Below, one piece after another: positions 8,701 through 18,153 of a stretch of DNA of 28,030 nucleotides; within the stretch, counting starts at the first letter, position 1; every line of letters begins with the position of its first letter. A program made the translations under genes and the position numbers. This DNA comes from a virus. The DNA lies in IMG/VR virus record IMGVR_UViG_3300042541_001076, positions 1 to 28,030 of that record; one strand, written 5' to 3'. The notes under the pieces were generated by a model that did no database searches, was not told the DNA's origin, and was given only the letters and a program-made list of their open reading frames with translations.

Positions 8701-10640
8701 TTAGTGCAATGGCTTGTCGAAGAGTTACATTAAAAGATATAAAAGTAACGGCAACACCTGTTGATAAACCGGTAGAACCTATTATTGAGGATGTTATAAT
8801 ACCTCCGGTAGTGGCACCAAAACCAAAACCAAAACCAACATATCGAACAGAAAAAACAATAAAGGATGGGATTAGTAAACTAATTGTAAGAAGATTACTT
8901 TCTGAATGTGATTATTTTGATGTTGTTAAAAAAGAGGTTCCTATGTTATATGATTCTATTCAGGAAAAAATCAAATATTTTAATCCTGCGTTCCACTCTA
9001 TGACACCGGAAGGATTAAACTCTCGTTTAACCTTCTTGAATCAATGTGTTCGTCCTGGTGAAACAATTCCGGTTATTGGGGATAATGGACAGATAGTTGC
9101 AAATGATGCCTTAAATACCTCCTTTGGTGCTCCACCGGTATTAGTTTTAAGGATTGGGGATTTTTATAATTGTAAAATAATACCAAAAAGTGTTGCGTTC
9201 TCATACGAACCATTAGTGTTTGATTTAAACCCTGAAGGAATTGGTATTCAACCTATGATTGCTAATGTTTCAATGAATTTTGATATTATTGGTGGTATGG
9301 GTCTTGAAAAACCTGTTGAAGAATTACAAAACGCATTATCATTCAATTACTACGCTAATACTGAAATTTATGACGAAAGAGCTAAAGCGACCGATGATAG
9401 TTGGAAAAAATTAGACAAACAATATTTCCAAGATTTAATTGATGAACAACCTACGCAAACTCAAGTTGATAATCAACAAACAAATTCTGCGGGAGAAACT
9501 ATTGGACAAATTCAAACAACTGTTAATGGTGCTAGTGGTCAAACAGGTGATATCACTTATATGAAAATTATGGATAGTTTATTGGATGTTAGTAAAGAAT
9601 ATATTGTAAATCTAGTGAATCAATCAGAATCGACAATTAAATCATATAATGGTGGTGTTTGGCAATTAATGACTCAAGAAAGACAATATACAGGTGGTGA
9701 ATTTAATATGGGAACATCAAGTCAATTAGTTACAATCTATGGTAAGTCAGTTTATGAACAAAGAGTGATTGATTTATTTTCGGCATTATTAAATGATATA
9801 TCAAGTGGCACTAATTTTATTATTGTTGGTTTAAATAGTGTGTTTACTGACACAACAGCGGTTAGGAGTGTTACAACTAATTTAACAAATTACATTAAAG
9901 CAATGCAGACGGATTTCAGTAACGGGATTGAGGAAATTAGTAATAAGATTGTTGAACAAGAACAGGGTATGGTACAAGTTTTTAGAAAAATTAATTATGT
10001 GACAACATTATCTGATGGTGTGTTGATAGATAGTAAAGCAAAAATTTATACAATTACCGCAACTGAAGAAGTTGACAGAGGTGATACTCAAGAGAGTGTG
10101 GACACATTCCAAGAAATGATATTTGATTATGATTTGGTTGCGACTAGAATGAATAAATATAATGAAACTTTAAGTAGTGTAGATTTTAATATAATTAGTA
10201 ATGGATATACTGAACCGGGAGGATTTACTTCGGCGGTGTTTGATGATTTAACTGATAAAAGATTTTTTATGGTTATGGCTCAAGTATTCAATAATAGAAG
10301 TAATTTCAACACATTTAAATCTGCAATTATTACAAATGAGTTGGATAATACTTATGATGACTTATCTAAAAATTTTAACAAAATTGTTGATAAATTTAGA
10401 GATAGTGTAATTGAAGAATTAGATTTTGAAGAAAAAAATATTAAATCTCTTAAAAAATCGCCTGACTATATTGGGTGGACTAAAGATAACATTTATAATA
10501 AGGGAAAAGTACGTAAGTTTACGTATACTACAGAACCTTCACCAACAAATGATGAACAAACTAATAATTTAATATTATTGTATAAAGGTGATAATACAGG
10601 TGATAAAACAATTTGGACGGATAAAACTCAATTTAATTAA
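5727..10640 (+). CDS. Giant tail-tube initiator/baseplate protein with gp48- and gp54-like regions
   Basis: This 1637-residue protein is several times longer than T4 gp48 (364) or gp54 (320), which start tube growth on the hub. Residues about 614-720 resemble gp48: MFSIENLAWR, then VMWFPPYDIKFNDTSNANW, RPEPIYTYKDTRRSGTLSWK and IIVDHPSVMNVIVEKQ. Residues about 1140-1215 (DFYNCKIIPKSVAFSYEPLV, then NPEGIGIQPMIANVSMNFDI) look like a second tube-type domain of the gp54 kind. Between them is a Lys-Pro linker (APKPKPKPTY) and a segment with FHSMTPEGLNSRLTFLNQC (residues about 1087-1105). The N-terminal 600 residues are Gly/Asn/Pro/Tyr-rich with two YGPxGG motifs (73-78 and 123-128). The last 400 residues are mostly helical and not recognised. 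A fusion or enlargement of gp48 and gp54 is inferred. It ends 2 bases before the next ATG, so translation is likely coupled. Confidence 0.65.
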   Translation: MSNSTLSFASSSSFRDILLAKNLAPYNVVGVYSPQVGNLTYETVLNVSNVIDSPNDLIANDPFAAQLYPLNEYGPNGGYNTIIDYNGAPLPVNSNQGEYSPDDTVLDLVNEFFIDTAYIVNYYGPVGGFSNLFGVTTQMLAAPIHQPYGSTFIPSTYSPYSILLSTNPTGSDGSLSQDSYLARLGALQLNEAFQDRIARQIFINTVGQVNLESLSDPFEASLIISGQEPLIYRNWKITSPEDPITAAADLITRLGGAYWPVSPIPGDYFTDNTRNGQTQQTSNALNVVNQLTGGFLGPILNAKRNPSEIFLANTGNGQRSVLFRNLNYNRYQPSYNKTFGGLLGVGQAIVSLINPDNGTLVGGYYVGSRNAEPSTITSPPNQVPVNAFGQQEDVPVYGPSELGILFEGNQDTLNFGLAAKSLSDGGGIDGQFVWTSPKYKPNAGFKATPGGGSGSADSEFNLISSNYLKDESTNFVFKATSILDETQRLVNSADNVQGISRLKHVGNAINQVSKVFHDGYKEMTKGSQVVSYTDQTTGGEAGIEYCRVFTKDTPYYTYNDLQKVDGITTSGRKFASSVFDNTFNLNISPTRNPGSTNIIADGPNGIGGYAKKYMFSIENLAWRTSSKQGFTYDELPVCEKGPNGGRVMWFPPYDIKFNDTSNANWTETSFLGRPEPIYTYKDTRRSGTLSWKIIVDHPSVMNVIVEKQLKGQNKERINSIIDSFFAGCVKYDIYELAKKFNTVPTKDLYTYQQILNDPNLDKNTAKEVISSNEGNASVGTVTTPRNSSTKSNPELSIADLSKYNNLGFYFDNDVPGPNNKTAEKPNSSYKADYDNYTSTMNQDQYVAISTNTFSPPSINLNVQPFFTNVVIDNFNQINSGFVEDAFKILSEKTGTIQILLTSSASAPASKDYNVKLSIRRKNSVVEYLQTTKLKPFIDVDKTLTFLDVNKGEGEVVSFPQSSTGVFGASVNCTDDILSKTNKVTKDSQKYSVSAMACRRVTLKDIKVTATPVDKPVEPIIEDVIIPPVVAPKPKPKPTYRTEKTIKDGISKLIVRRLLSECDYFDVVKKEVPMLYDSIQEKIKYFNPAFHSMTPEGLNSRLTFLNQCVRPGETIPVIGDNGQIVANDALNTSFGAPPVLVLRIGDFYNCKIIPKSVAFSYEPLVFDLNPEGIGIQPMIANVSMNFDIIGGMGLEKPVEELQNALSFNYYANTEIYDERAKATDDSWKKLDKQYFQDLIDEQPTQTQVDNQQTNSAGETIGQIQTTVNGASGQTGDITYMKIMDSLLDVSKEYIVNLVNQSESTIKSYNGGVWQLMTQERQYTGGEFNMGTSSQLVTIYGKSVYEQRVIDLFSALLNDISSGTNFIIVGLNSVFTDTTAVRSVTTNLTNYIKAMQTDFSNGIEEISNKIVEQEQGMVQVFRKINYVTTLSDGVLIDSKAKIYTITATEEVDRGDTQESVDTFQEMIFDYDLVATRMNKYNETLSSVDFNIISNGYTEPGGFTSAVFDDLTDKRFFMVMAQVFNNRSNFNTFKSAIITNELDNTYDDLSKNFNKIVDKFRDSVIEELDFEEKNIKSLKKSPDYIGWTKDNIYNKGKVRKFTYTTEPSPTNDEQTNNLILLYKGDNTGDKTIWTDKTQFN

Positions 10641-10642
10641 AA

Positions 10643-10969
10643 ATGACTAATAGACAAAATTATAATAGGTATAATGAATTTTTAATAAATGGTGAACAGA
10701 GTGTTGTCCCATACATCTCCATTTCAAGTAAATCATCAGATAAAAGAGTAATTTATAAGATAGGTCAATCTAGATTGGATAAAATATCTCAACAATATTA
10801 TGGTACACCAACATTTGGGTGGTTAATTTTAGCCGCAAACCCAATTTTTGGGGGAAATGAGTGGGCTATCCCGGATGCTGCTATATTGACAATTCCATTT
10901 CCTTTAGTATCATCTTTACAAGAATATAAATCTCAATTAGACAATCATTTCTATTATTATGGTAGGTAA
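10643..10969 (+). CDS. 53: Small baseplate protein with LysM-like fold (gp53-like)
   Basis: The 108-residue product contains IYKIGQSRLDKISQQYYGTP, TFGWLILAANP and EWAIPDAAILTIPFP. This is the LysM-like pattern of T4 gp53 and P2 gpX-type baseplate proteins: an initial strand, 'D.IA..YYG', a tryptophan helix and a closing 'I..G..L.IP'-like strand. T4 gp53 links wedge to hub and has 196 residues, so this version is short and nearly all LysM-like domain. It starts 2 bases after the giant tube-initiator gene and its last 11 bases overlap the hub gene start at 10959, so the three are almost certainly co-translated. Peptidoglycan binding is possible for LysM domains, but a structural role is more likely here. 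The exact T4 counterpart is less certain than the fold. Confidence 0.68.
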   Translation: MTNRQNYNRYNEFLINGEQSVVPYISISSKSSDKRVIYKIGQSRLDKISQQYYGTPTFGWLILAANPIFGGNEWAIPDAAILTIPFPLVSSLQEYKSQLDNHFYYYGR

Positions 10970-13900
10970 ACCCGAAAATATATTAGTCGAATTCGACTAT
11001 AACAATATTACAATTATTGACCCAAACAAGGTTGTTGATAGTGATAATAAAGTAAAAGATAGATTTGTAAAGCAAGAAGATTTAGTAATGTATGCCAATC
11101 TTGAGTGTAGTGTTTTACCGAGAACTAAATTAGCTCTTGGTACCGCAAATAATGATTCTATTAGAACAGTATCAATCGCTAAAATTAATTTTTTAAAACC
11201 GGGTGATAAACCATATTTAGATAATTCATATACTGATGAAATAACAGGTAAAGGTGCGATAAGAGGAGAAGGTGTTAACCAACCAACTTTCCAAAGTATT
11301 ACAAACCCAAATAACAGTGATGATTTTTATCTTAAACAAACAATTAGTTCAGGGGGTAAACCCGGAGCGGTAGATAATGGTTTGTTAGGAATCACTTCGA
11401 TTAATATTAGACAAGGGTTAGATTTCTTACCAACAATTGATATTACTTTAGTTGATGTGAAAGGACGTGCTTTGTTTGAAGCTGGTGATAACTCACCATA
11501 TGCGGCATTTTTTAATTTACCATATCCATTATTTCATTTAACAATTAAAGGGTATTTTGGTAAAGCGGTTAGATTAGGGTTAATGTTACAAAATTTCACA
11601 ACAACATATGATTCTAATACGGCTAATTTTACAATTGCTTTGAAGTTTTACACATACAAATATACTGTTTTAAGTGATGTTACTATGGGTGCTCTTTTAG
11701 CAACACCACATATGTATCAATCAAGATTTAATATTACTAGAACTAGTGGTGGTCCATCTACAACAACTAAAACAGATAATGTTGTTGTTGAACGAGGTTA
11801 TCAGAAAATAGTTGAAATGTATAGTGAGTATAAGTCAAAAGGGTTAATACCTAATGATTTTCCTGAAATCACATTAATGCAGATGAAGGATAGAATAGAA
11901 AACTTCATTAAGAATGTTCTTGATTCATTTACAAAACAAAACTTAGACCCATTAACTAATTTAGACACTTATGGAACCCAATTGAGGGACTATCAAAAAG
12001 AAGTGTTTTATACGGTAAAAACTTCGTGGTTTAATGAATTTATGGATACTGAGAATTACTATATTTTAAATAAATTAGACACAAAGGTTTACACCTTCAA
12101 GAAAAATTTAGACCCTCAAAAGAAAAGTGACGCGATTTCAAAACTAAAAGGGTTAATTGGGAAGTATAATACATTACTTAATGAAAATGTTACTTGTGGT
12201 AATGTCAATGGTAAAGGTAGTTATACAATCAACGGGAAAGTTACGAAATGTTCTATTCCAAATAGTGTTAAATACGAAACAAAGGGTGTTTTTACAATAG
12301 ATATTAACCCTAATGATATTAATTTAACTGAAACATATAAATTACAGAAAAAAAATAGTCAACCAACACCAGAAGATTTAACAAAATTCCAAGCAGAGTT
12401 GGCGACCACAAATCTTTTTAATAATACTGAAATAACCCTTAAAAATGGTGCAAAAGAAGTTGTTCAAAACTATTTTGTGTTTGAAGGAAAGGGTTCGTTT
12501 ATCGATTTAACAGATAAAATGAATACTCTTTTAACAACTAACAGAGGATTAGTTGAAGACGAGTTAACAAAAGCTCTTGCTGAGTTATTGGAGAATAAAG
12601 ACAATGGTATCGGGTTTGTACCAACAATTAGAAATGTGTTAGCGGTTGTTTTTGCTAATGGAGAGGCGTTTTTACGTTTAATGGATGATGTTCACACAAA
12701 AGCTTGGGAGCAAAGAGATTCTAAAATTAGAAAAGGTGTTATTTTTGACAAACAAATTGCAAACGCTAGTGCGGATAATAAAAGTTCGGGGGACGATAAA
12801 AATCAACCGGTATATCCTTGGCCTCAAGTTATTAAAGAAACGACAGGGGAAAATGGTCAGGAAAAGTATGAGTTAAGATATCCGGGGGATAGTGATATTG
12901 TTGGTGAAACTAAAGGTTACCTATATGATGTTTGGCCGGAAATAGAATTTGTTGAAGAATTCATTAAGGGTTTGACTCAAAAAACACCACCACCACAACC
13001 ACCAGCTAAAACTTCTAATGACACAAAAGACACGAATAGAGTTTCATTAGGTGCGATTGAATTTCCTATCAGTAATGAGGTGTATCAAAATAAAGTTATT
13101 AGTAAATTTATTTATGAAATATATGAAAGAGTATTGTTGACCTCACATTATTCCAAATTAGATAGAACTAATGTTTCAACATCTGAGGCGGATAAAATTG
13201 CTAACGTTATTGGTGAAGGAGAAAATATAAATATATCAAAGAGTGTTTCAGATAATAGTGATGTTGAATTAATTAAAACTTTAAAAGAGTATAATCTTAA
13301 CTCATCTAATTTTCAAAGTGTGTTAAAACATATATCAAATGAGGGTGTTTCGGTTAGTTGGCAAAACTACATACGAGGTATTTTCAACACGGGGTATATA
13401 AAAAATACTGTTGAAAACGCGTCTTTTGAGTTTAAAACATCTGATGAAATAAATGATTCAAAATCACAACCATTAGTTTCGTTAAGTAATGAAAAAGATA
13501 TTGTTGATTATGTTGCGACTTCTACAACATCAAATAAGTATGACTTTACTGACACTTATCCGTTTACAGATAAGACTTGGGTAAAAGGTAATTTGGCGAA
13601 TGGTGTTTCTACAGATGAAACGTTAGCGTTTAATACAACAAAAACGTTAATTTATAACCCCAATAAAAAAGTTATTTCAAATTTCAGTGATATCCAATCT
13701 GAAGATGTTAAAAAACCAATAACAAATTTTGTTTATAAAAATGTTGTAATGCCAACAATTGTTGACGATGATTTGAGGAATTTTTATAGTACTAGAACAT
13801 ATACTAATCAATTACCAACTGAAGGGGATGTCAAATATTTAAATTATAGTGGACTTGTTAGTAGTTATCAAACTACATCAATTTTTAATACACCATATTT

Positions 13901-16900
13901 TATAAACTCAATTCAAGAGGGTGTGGTGAATTCTATTAATCAAGATGCAAACCCATATATTAGTTCCGCCTATTTGTTTATTAATAGCTTACCTTTATCG
14001 ACACTAAGGGAAAAATATAAAACATACACAGGTAATGATACAAATTATTCTGATGAGAATTTAGACTATATATTCGCGTCTATGAAAAAATATGCGGCTC
14101 TTCATAAAGTCCCATATGCTTGGATATTAAAAATAGGTTCAATTTGGCATCGTTATAAAAAATATGTTAATACTAATGTTGATATTTTAGATAATTGTTG
14201 GAAAAAGTTTGACGCGGTTAAAAATTATGACCCGGTTAATAATAGTGCCTCAACAGTTTATAATTTTACTATTCCGGGACAAGTTTCTGCGACGACAATG
14301 GTGTTGGAAACAACAAACATAATTCCAACATTCTCAATTCCAATGGGGGCAACTAACGTTCAAACAATAATTAACACAGGATTTTATCCTAAATTAATTA
14401 ACGATTTTAATGTTTTTTATCAAGGATATAATGTTTATACAGGTTATACTAGTTCTGATATTCAAAATGGGTTTAGTGAAGGTATATTGTTAAATTATGT
14501 TCCTGAGGCGGTTATAAATAATGTAACAGGGACTACAACAGGTAATAGTCAAACTATTTCGGTAATCCCTTGGTCTGTATCTATTGTTGCTGATTATGGA
14601 CAATATATCTATATTCTACCATCTCATGGGGGATTAATTAACCAAACTAAAAATGAGTGTTTTGACACATCAGATAATTTAGTTTATCAAGTTACCGGTA
14701 ATACTGCGATGTACAATGGTTCTGCTAGATTATTTTGGGGTTCACCTAATTATGGATATTTTGATAATACTAAAGTAATAAAACCGGAACCTATTCACTA
14801 CCTAAAACAAATCTTTTCAGGTCAAGAAGCTCAAGAAAATTTCTCCATAAATGGGTTAAGTCAGGACTATACAAAAATTAGTGAAATTTTTTCAGTTTTT
14901 GATAGAGACGCTTTAGATAACTTTGAAACAGAGTTTTTAAATTTCTCAATATCTATCTACGATTATGAGACAGATATAAACTCAACAGATACTGAAACAC
15001 AAAAATCTTTTAAAAATTTCCAATCATTAATGAGGAATATGATGAAAATTCCAAATACGGCAACAAATAATGTGGAATGGGTGGAAAATATTCAAAATAA
15101 ACAGTTATCAAATATTTCAAATATAATTAATCAATTTTTAAACTACGATGTTTATTTTAAATTAGGTAACCCATCTTCGTTTAACAAACAATTGTTTTAT
15201 ACGTTCTCAAGTAACCATAGAATTGAAACTCCGGTTACGTGGGATTATTATAACTATATGACACCAAATTCGTTACCTACGGGAAGAACATTAAATAATT
15301 CAATTACGACTTATCCGTTAGAATGGGCGGCTTTGGAGACATACGTTGGTTTTTCTGAAATACCTCAATTAACGTATAAAGATGGTGGTTCATATATTAC
15401 TGATTTCTTTATAGATTGTAATGTCGCCTTTGATGTGTATAACATTGAAAAATTGGCACCTATTATTAAAATATATGCTACTCAGAAATTAAAAGATAAT
15501 ACTTTAAATTACGAAAAGTTTGTTAAATTAATGAATGATTATTTAGATAATTTAGATTTGTTTAACAATAGAATTATCAATAATCTTATGATTAAATTAC
15601 AAAAATCATTACCAAACGTTAATTTTACACCACAAACTAAACCTGAAACGGTGTTAGAAAGTAAACAAACTAAACTTGAATTATGGGAATCATTTAAAGC
15701 AACAAACGATAAATGGATTTCCGGGACTGACTTTAAAGAAAAAACATTATTTGAAGATGTCTTACTATTAGATAGAGCGAGTAGAGATGTTGGTAATTTA
15801 GTTTTAGTGGATGTTCAAAAATTAAAAGATGATTTAAAAGAAATTAATGTTGCTTCAACAATGTTAACGTATATTCAAACTATTTTAGTTAGAAATAATT
15901 TTGTAGTTATGAATATACCGTCATATGTTAATTTTTATAATGTCCAAGATGCGGTTAAGAATCCAAAACCAAAACCTGAAGGGACTTTAGAGTTTGCAAA
16001 CACTTTATTTGGGACATTTATGAATGTTGATTATCGAAATTCATCTGCTAAGATGGTTTGTTTTTACGCCGGAAAACCAAGTGAACAATTAGACTTAAAA
16101 GAGAATGTTGATTACCGTTATAGAAATGATGCGTTTGATTTGAGACGTGTTGATAATCCATTGGTTGAAAATCAAATAGGTAAAAATGATTGGGATAAAT
16201 CAAATAAGGTTGTTGGGTTTAATGTAGATTTTGGACCACAAAATCAATCAATATTTCACGGGTTTAATATTAGTCAAAATCCGGGGTTAGCGACTGCGGA
16301 ATCATTAGAGGTATTAAATCAAATGGCGAATCAATCAAATAATAGAGGAGGGGCAACTCAGAATACTTCATTATATAATTTATATAAAAATAGAAGTTAT
16401 TCTTGTACTGTTAGTATGATGGGTAATGCTATGATACAACCAACGATGTATTTTAATTTAAGACACGTCCCAATGTTTAGTGGTCCATATATGATACAAA
16501 AAGTTAATCACTCAATAACACCGGGACATTTTGATACAACATTTGAAGGTATTAGACAACCAACAGCATCTTTACCCAAGTTAGATAATTATATTCAATC
16601 TCTTAAAACAACATTATTACAATCAATAATTGATGAAAATAAAAAAAATAAACAGGAAAAAGAAAAGGCGGCACTCTCGGCAACAACCACTAACAGTATT
16701 ACTCAGAACGCTGCTGTAGTTAGTGATAGTGTTGACCAAGATGGTACAACTCAAAGTAATAGTCAAAAATGTCCACCAAGTAAGGTTAAAAATGATAAGT
16801 ATGTTAAGTTTATCGCGACAGACACTAAAAATGCGACTAGTGCAACATATAAAGAAGTGGTTGATATAATATCAACAAAAACAACAGACCAAAAAATACG

Positions 16901-17882
16901 ATATGCTGTTTTTGCTAAAATGTATTTAAGCTCGTCTCAAAGTGGGTTGTTGCAATCTCAATCATTCAATTATAGTAATACTGATTTGAAACAAGATTGG
17001 GGACCATCCGTGGAGACATTCTTTACAACAAAAAAATATTATTGTAGTGATTCAAATATTCCTTATATTACATTTAAAAGTTTGAGTCAAAATATTGATT
17101 TTTTAATTTCAAGATATAAAGATAGAGTTGGTAAAATTAATAGTATTAGTGCTAAAGATATTACTAAATTTTTAATATTATATGGTGAAAGCGGTATTTC
17201 ACCGGAGACAGAATATACAACTCTAAACCCGACTGACGTGACAACAATTGAAAATAATGTTCAAAACGCTATTAATGTTTATAATCCAACAAGTGGGAAT
17301 AATACTAATCAAACACCTCCGGCGACAACACCGGCACCAACAGCAATACCACCAACAACTAGTGGGGATAAAGGTATTCTTGAAGAGTCGTTAGTTTTAA
17401 ACACTTATTTTTTTAAAAATTTAAAAATAAATAGTAATGGGTCTTTAAGTGGTGATTTTGTTATTCTTAGTAATGGTAATATTTTAAGTCAATCATATCC
17501 TGCTAAATTATATCTTCCGGGTCAAATGGATTTAGTTGAAATTGCTACTTTTACTATGAACACTAATAAAAATAATACAGGTTCATTCATAACTAATGCT
17601 AACGTTATTGAGGCGATAGAACTAGTTCGTAATGATAATACTTATCAAAATGCTTTTATTGTTAAAATTAATGCGTTTTCAGATTTAAGATTTGTACGTA
17701 ATAAGGTCATTATGCCGTTGGATTGTCCTGGTGAAGGATTTACGTATCGTCAAATAATTGATGTTGGTGATTGGGATGCAATTAAAGATGACATATGTTG
17801 TAATTGTTACCCTAATCCGTATACCGGTATGGAAATTATTTGGGATGGAAAACCTTGTTCTAAGAATGGAACAAAATGTTAA
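10959..17882 (+). CDS. Giant baseplate hub protein (gp27/gpD-like) with possible cell-wall domain and Cys-rich end
   Basis: The product has 2307 residues, against 391 for T4 gp27 and 575 for gp5. Residues about 141-235 (GLLGITSINIRQGLDFLPTI, LPYPLFHLTIKGYFGKAVRL) look like the first hub barrel. Residues about 1764-1870 (SIFHGFNISQNPGLATAESL, SMMGNAMIQPTMYFNLR, SGPYMIQKVNHSITPGHFDT) look like the closing gpD/gp27 part that holds the tube-spike junction. Roughly 1500 residues, with a poly-Pro linker TPPPQPPAK near residue 685, are inserted between. Residues about 1965-2065 loosely resemble glucosaminidase-type wall hydrolases, but the usual catalytic Glu position is not acidic. The last 55 residues contain six cysteines, including CCNC. 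The start overlaps the gp53-like gene by 11 bases; ATGGTAGG at 10959 is the only sensible start. The hub role is fairly secure and the enzymatic part is weak. Confidence 0.62.
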   Translation: MVGKPENILVEFDYNNITIIDPNKVVDSDNKVKDRFVKQEDLVMYANLECSVLPRTKLALGTANNDSIRTVSIAKINFLKPGDKPYLDNSYTDEITGKGAIRGEGVNQPTFQSITNPNNSDDFYLKQTISSGGKPGAVDNGLLGITSINIRQGLDFLPTIDITLVDVKGRALFEAGDNSPYAAFFNLPYPLFHLTIKGYFGKAVRLGLMLQNFTTTYDSNTANFTIALKFYTYKYTVLSDVTMGALLATPHMYQSRFNITRTSGGPSTTTKTDNVVVERGYQKIVEMYSEYKSKGLIPNDFPEITLMQMKDRIENFIKNVLDSFTKQNLDPLTNLDTYGTQLRDYQKEVFYTVKTSWFNEFMDTENYYILNKLDTKVYTFKKNLDPQKKSDAISKLKGLIGKYNTLLNENVTCGNVNGKGSYTINGKVTKCSIPNSVKYETKGVFTIDINPNDINLTETYKLQKKNSQPTPEDLTKFQAELATTNLFNNTEITLKNGAKEVVQNYFVFEGKGSFIDLTDKMNTLLTTNRGLVEDELTKALAELLENKDNGIGFVPTIRNVLAVVFANGEAFLRLMDDVHTKAWEQRDSKIRKGVIFDKQIANASADNKSSGDDKNQPVYPWPQVIKETTGENGQEKYELRYPGDSDIVGETKGYLYDVWPEIEFVEEFIKGLTQKTPPPQPPAKTSNDTKDTNRVSLGAIEFPISNEVYQNKVISKFIYEIYERVLLTSHYSKLDRTNVSTSEADKIANVIGEGENINISKSVSDNSDVELIKTLKEYNLNSSNFQSVLKHISNEGVSVSWQNYIRGIFNTGYIKNTVENASFEFKTSDEINDSKSQPLVSLSNEKDIVDYVATSTTSNKYDFTDTYPFTDKTWVKGNLANGVSTDETLAFNTTKTLIYNPNKKVISNFSDIQSEDVKKPITNFVYKNVVMPTIVDDDLRNFYSTRTYTNQLPTEGDVKYLNYSGLVSSYQTTSIFNTPYFINSIQEGVVNSINQDANPYISSAYLFINSLPLSTLREKYKTYTGNDTNYSDENLDYIFASMKKYAALHKVPYAWILKIGSIWHRYKKYVNTNVDILDNCWKKFDAVKNYDPVNNSASTVYNFTIPGQVSATTMVLETTNIIPTFSIPMGATNVQTIINTGFYPKLINDFNVFYQGYNVYTGYTSSDIQNGFSEGILLNYVPEAVINNVTGTTTGNSQTISVIPWSVSIVADYGQYIYILPSHGGLINQTKNECFDTSDNLVYQVTGNTAMYNGSARLFWGSPNYGYFDNTKVIKPEPIHYLKQIFSGQEAQENFSINGLSQDYTKISEIFSVFDRDALDNFETEFLNFSISIYDYETDINSTDTETQKSFKNFQSLMRNMMKIPNTATNNVEWVENIQNKQLSNISNIINQFLNYDVYFKLGNPSSFNKQLFYTFSSNHRIETPVTWDYYNYMTPNSLPTGRTLNNSITTYPLEWAALETYVGFSEIPQLTYKDGGSYITDFFIDCNVAFDVYNIEKLAPIIKIYATQKLKDNTLNYEKFVKLMNDYLDNLDLFNNRIINNLMIKLQKSLPNVNFTPQTKPETVLESKQTKLELWESFKATNDKWISGTDFKEKTLFEDVLLLDRASRDVGNLVLVDVQKLKDDLKEINVASTMLTYIQTILVRNNFVVMNIPSYVNFYNVQDAVKNPKPKPEGTLEFANTLFGTFMNVDYRNSSAKMVCFYAGKPSEQLDLKENVDYRYRNDAFDLRRVDNPLVENQIGKNDWDKSNKVVGFNVDFGPQNQSIFHGFNISQNPGLATAESLEVLNQMANQSNNRGGATQNTSLYNLYKNRSYSCTVSMMGNAMIQPTMYFNLRHVPMFSGPYMIQKVNHSITPGHFDTTFEGIRQPTASLPKLDNYIQSLKTTLLQSIIDENKKNKQEKEKAALSATTTNSITQNAAVVSDSVDQDGTTQSNSQKCPPSKVKNDKYVKFIATDTKNATSATYKEVVDIISTKTTDQKIRYAVFAKMYLSSSQSGLLQSQSFNYSNTDLKQDWGPSVETFFTTKKYYCSDSNIPYITFKSLSQNIDFLISRYKDRVGKINSISAKDITKFLILYGESGISPETEYTTLNPTDVTTIENNVQNAINVYNPTSGNNTNQTPPATTPAPTAIPPTTSGDKGILEESLVLNTYFFKNLKINSNGSLSGDFVILSNGNILSQSYPAKLYLPGQMDLVEIATFTMNTNKNNTGSFITNANVIEAIELVRNDNTYQNAFIVKINAFSDLRFVRNKVIMPLDCPGEGFTYRQIIDVGDWDAIKDDICCNCYPNPYTGMEIIWDGKPCSKNGTKC

Positions 17883-17906
17883 ATTAAATTTTTCTTAACT
17901 AACAGA

Positions 17907-17920
17907 TATTTATATATAAA
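17907..17920 (+). promoter_or_regulatory. TATTTATATATAAA motif upstream of small gene
   Basis: The copy begins 21 bases before the ATG at 17928, in a 45-base gap after the hub gene. Like the other copies it is placed for very short leader transcripts. Confidence 0.33.
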
Positions 17921-17927
17921 AAAGATT

Positions 17928-18152
17928 ATGGATACAAAATCATTATTAGAGAATTACTTAGGTAAAAAAACTCGTACTACTGAAAAAGATATGGGTAACG
18001 GTTCAAAACAAATTTGTGATTTAGAGTCAGGAGATTGTTATACAATTAGAATGAAAGATGGTCTAATAGAAAGAGTTGACAATACAATGAGTCAAAATAG
18101 AAAAATTCAAGTTGAAACAACAACTGGTGTAAAACAATTATTAAACGGATAA
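17928..18152 (+). CDS. Small protein of unknown function (74 aa)
   Basis: I do not recognise this 74-residue protein. It opens with a basic helix (MDTKSLLENYLGKKTRTTEK), followed by a strand-rich part with two cysteines (ICDLESGDC) and a GLIERVDN turn, and ends TTTGVKQLLNG. There is no signal peptide or membrane segment. It is preceded by a TATTTAT motif and followed after one base by the next ATG, so it is translated with the following gene. Its place between the hub gene and a strong terminator suggests a late-expressed virion or assembly factor, but nothing in the sequence proves this. Confidence 0.7.
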   Translation: MDTKSLLENYLGKKTRTTEKDMGNGSKQICDLESGDCYTIRMKDGLIERVDNTMSQNRKIQVETTTGVKQLLNG

Positions 18153-18153
18153 A

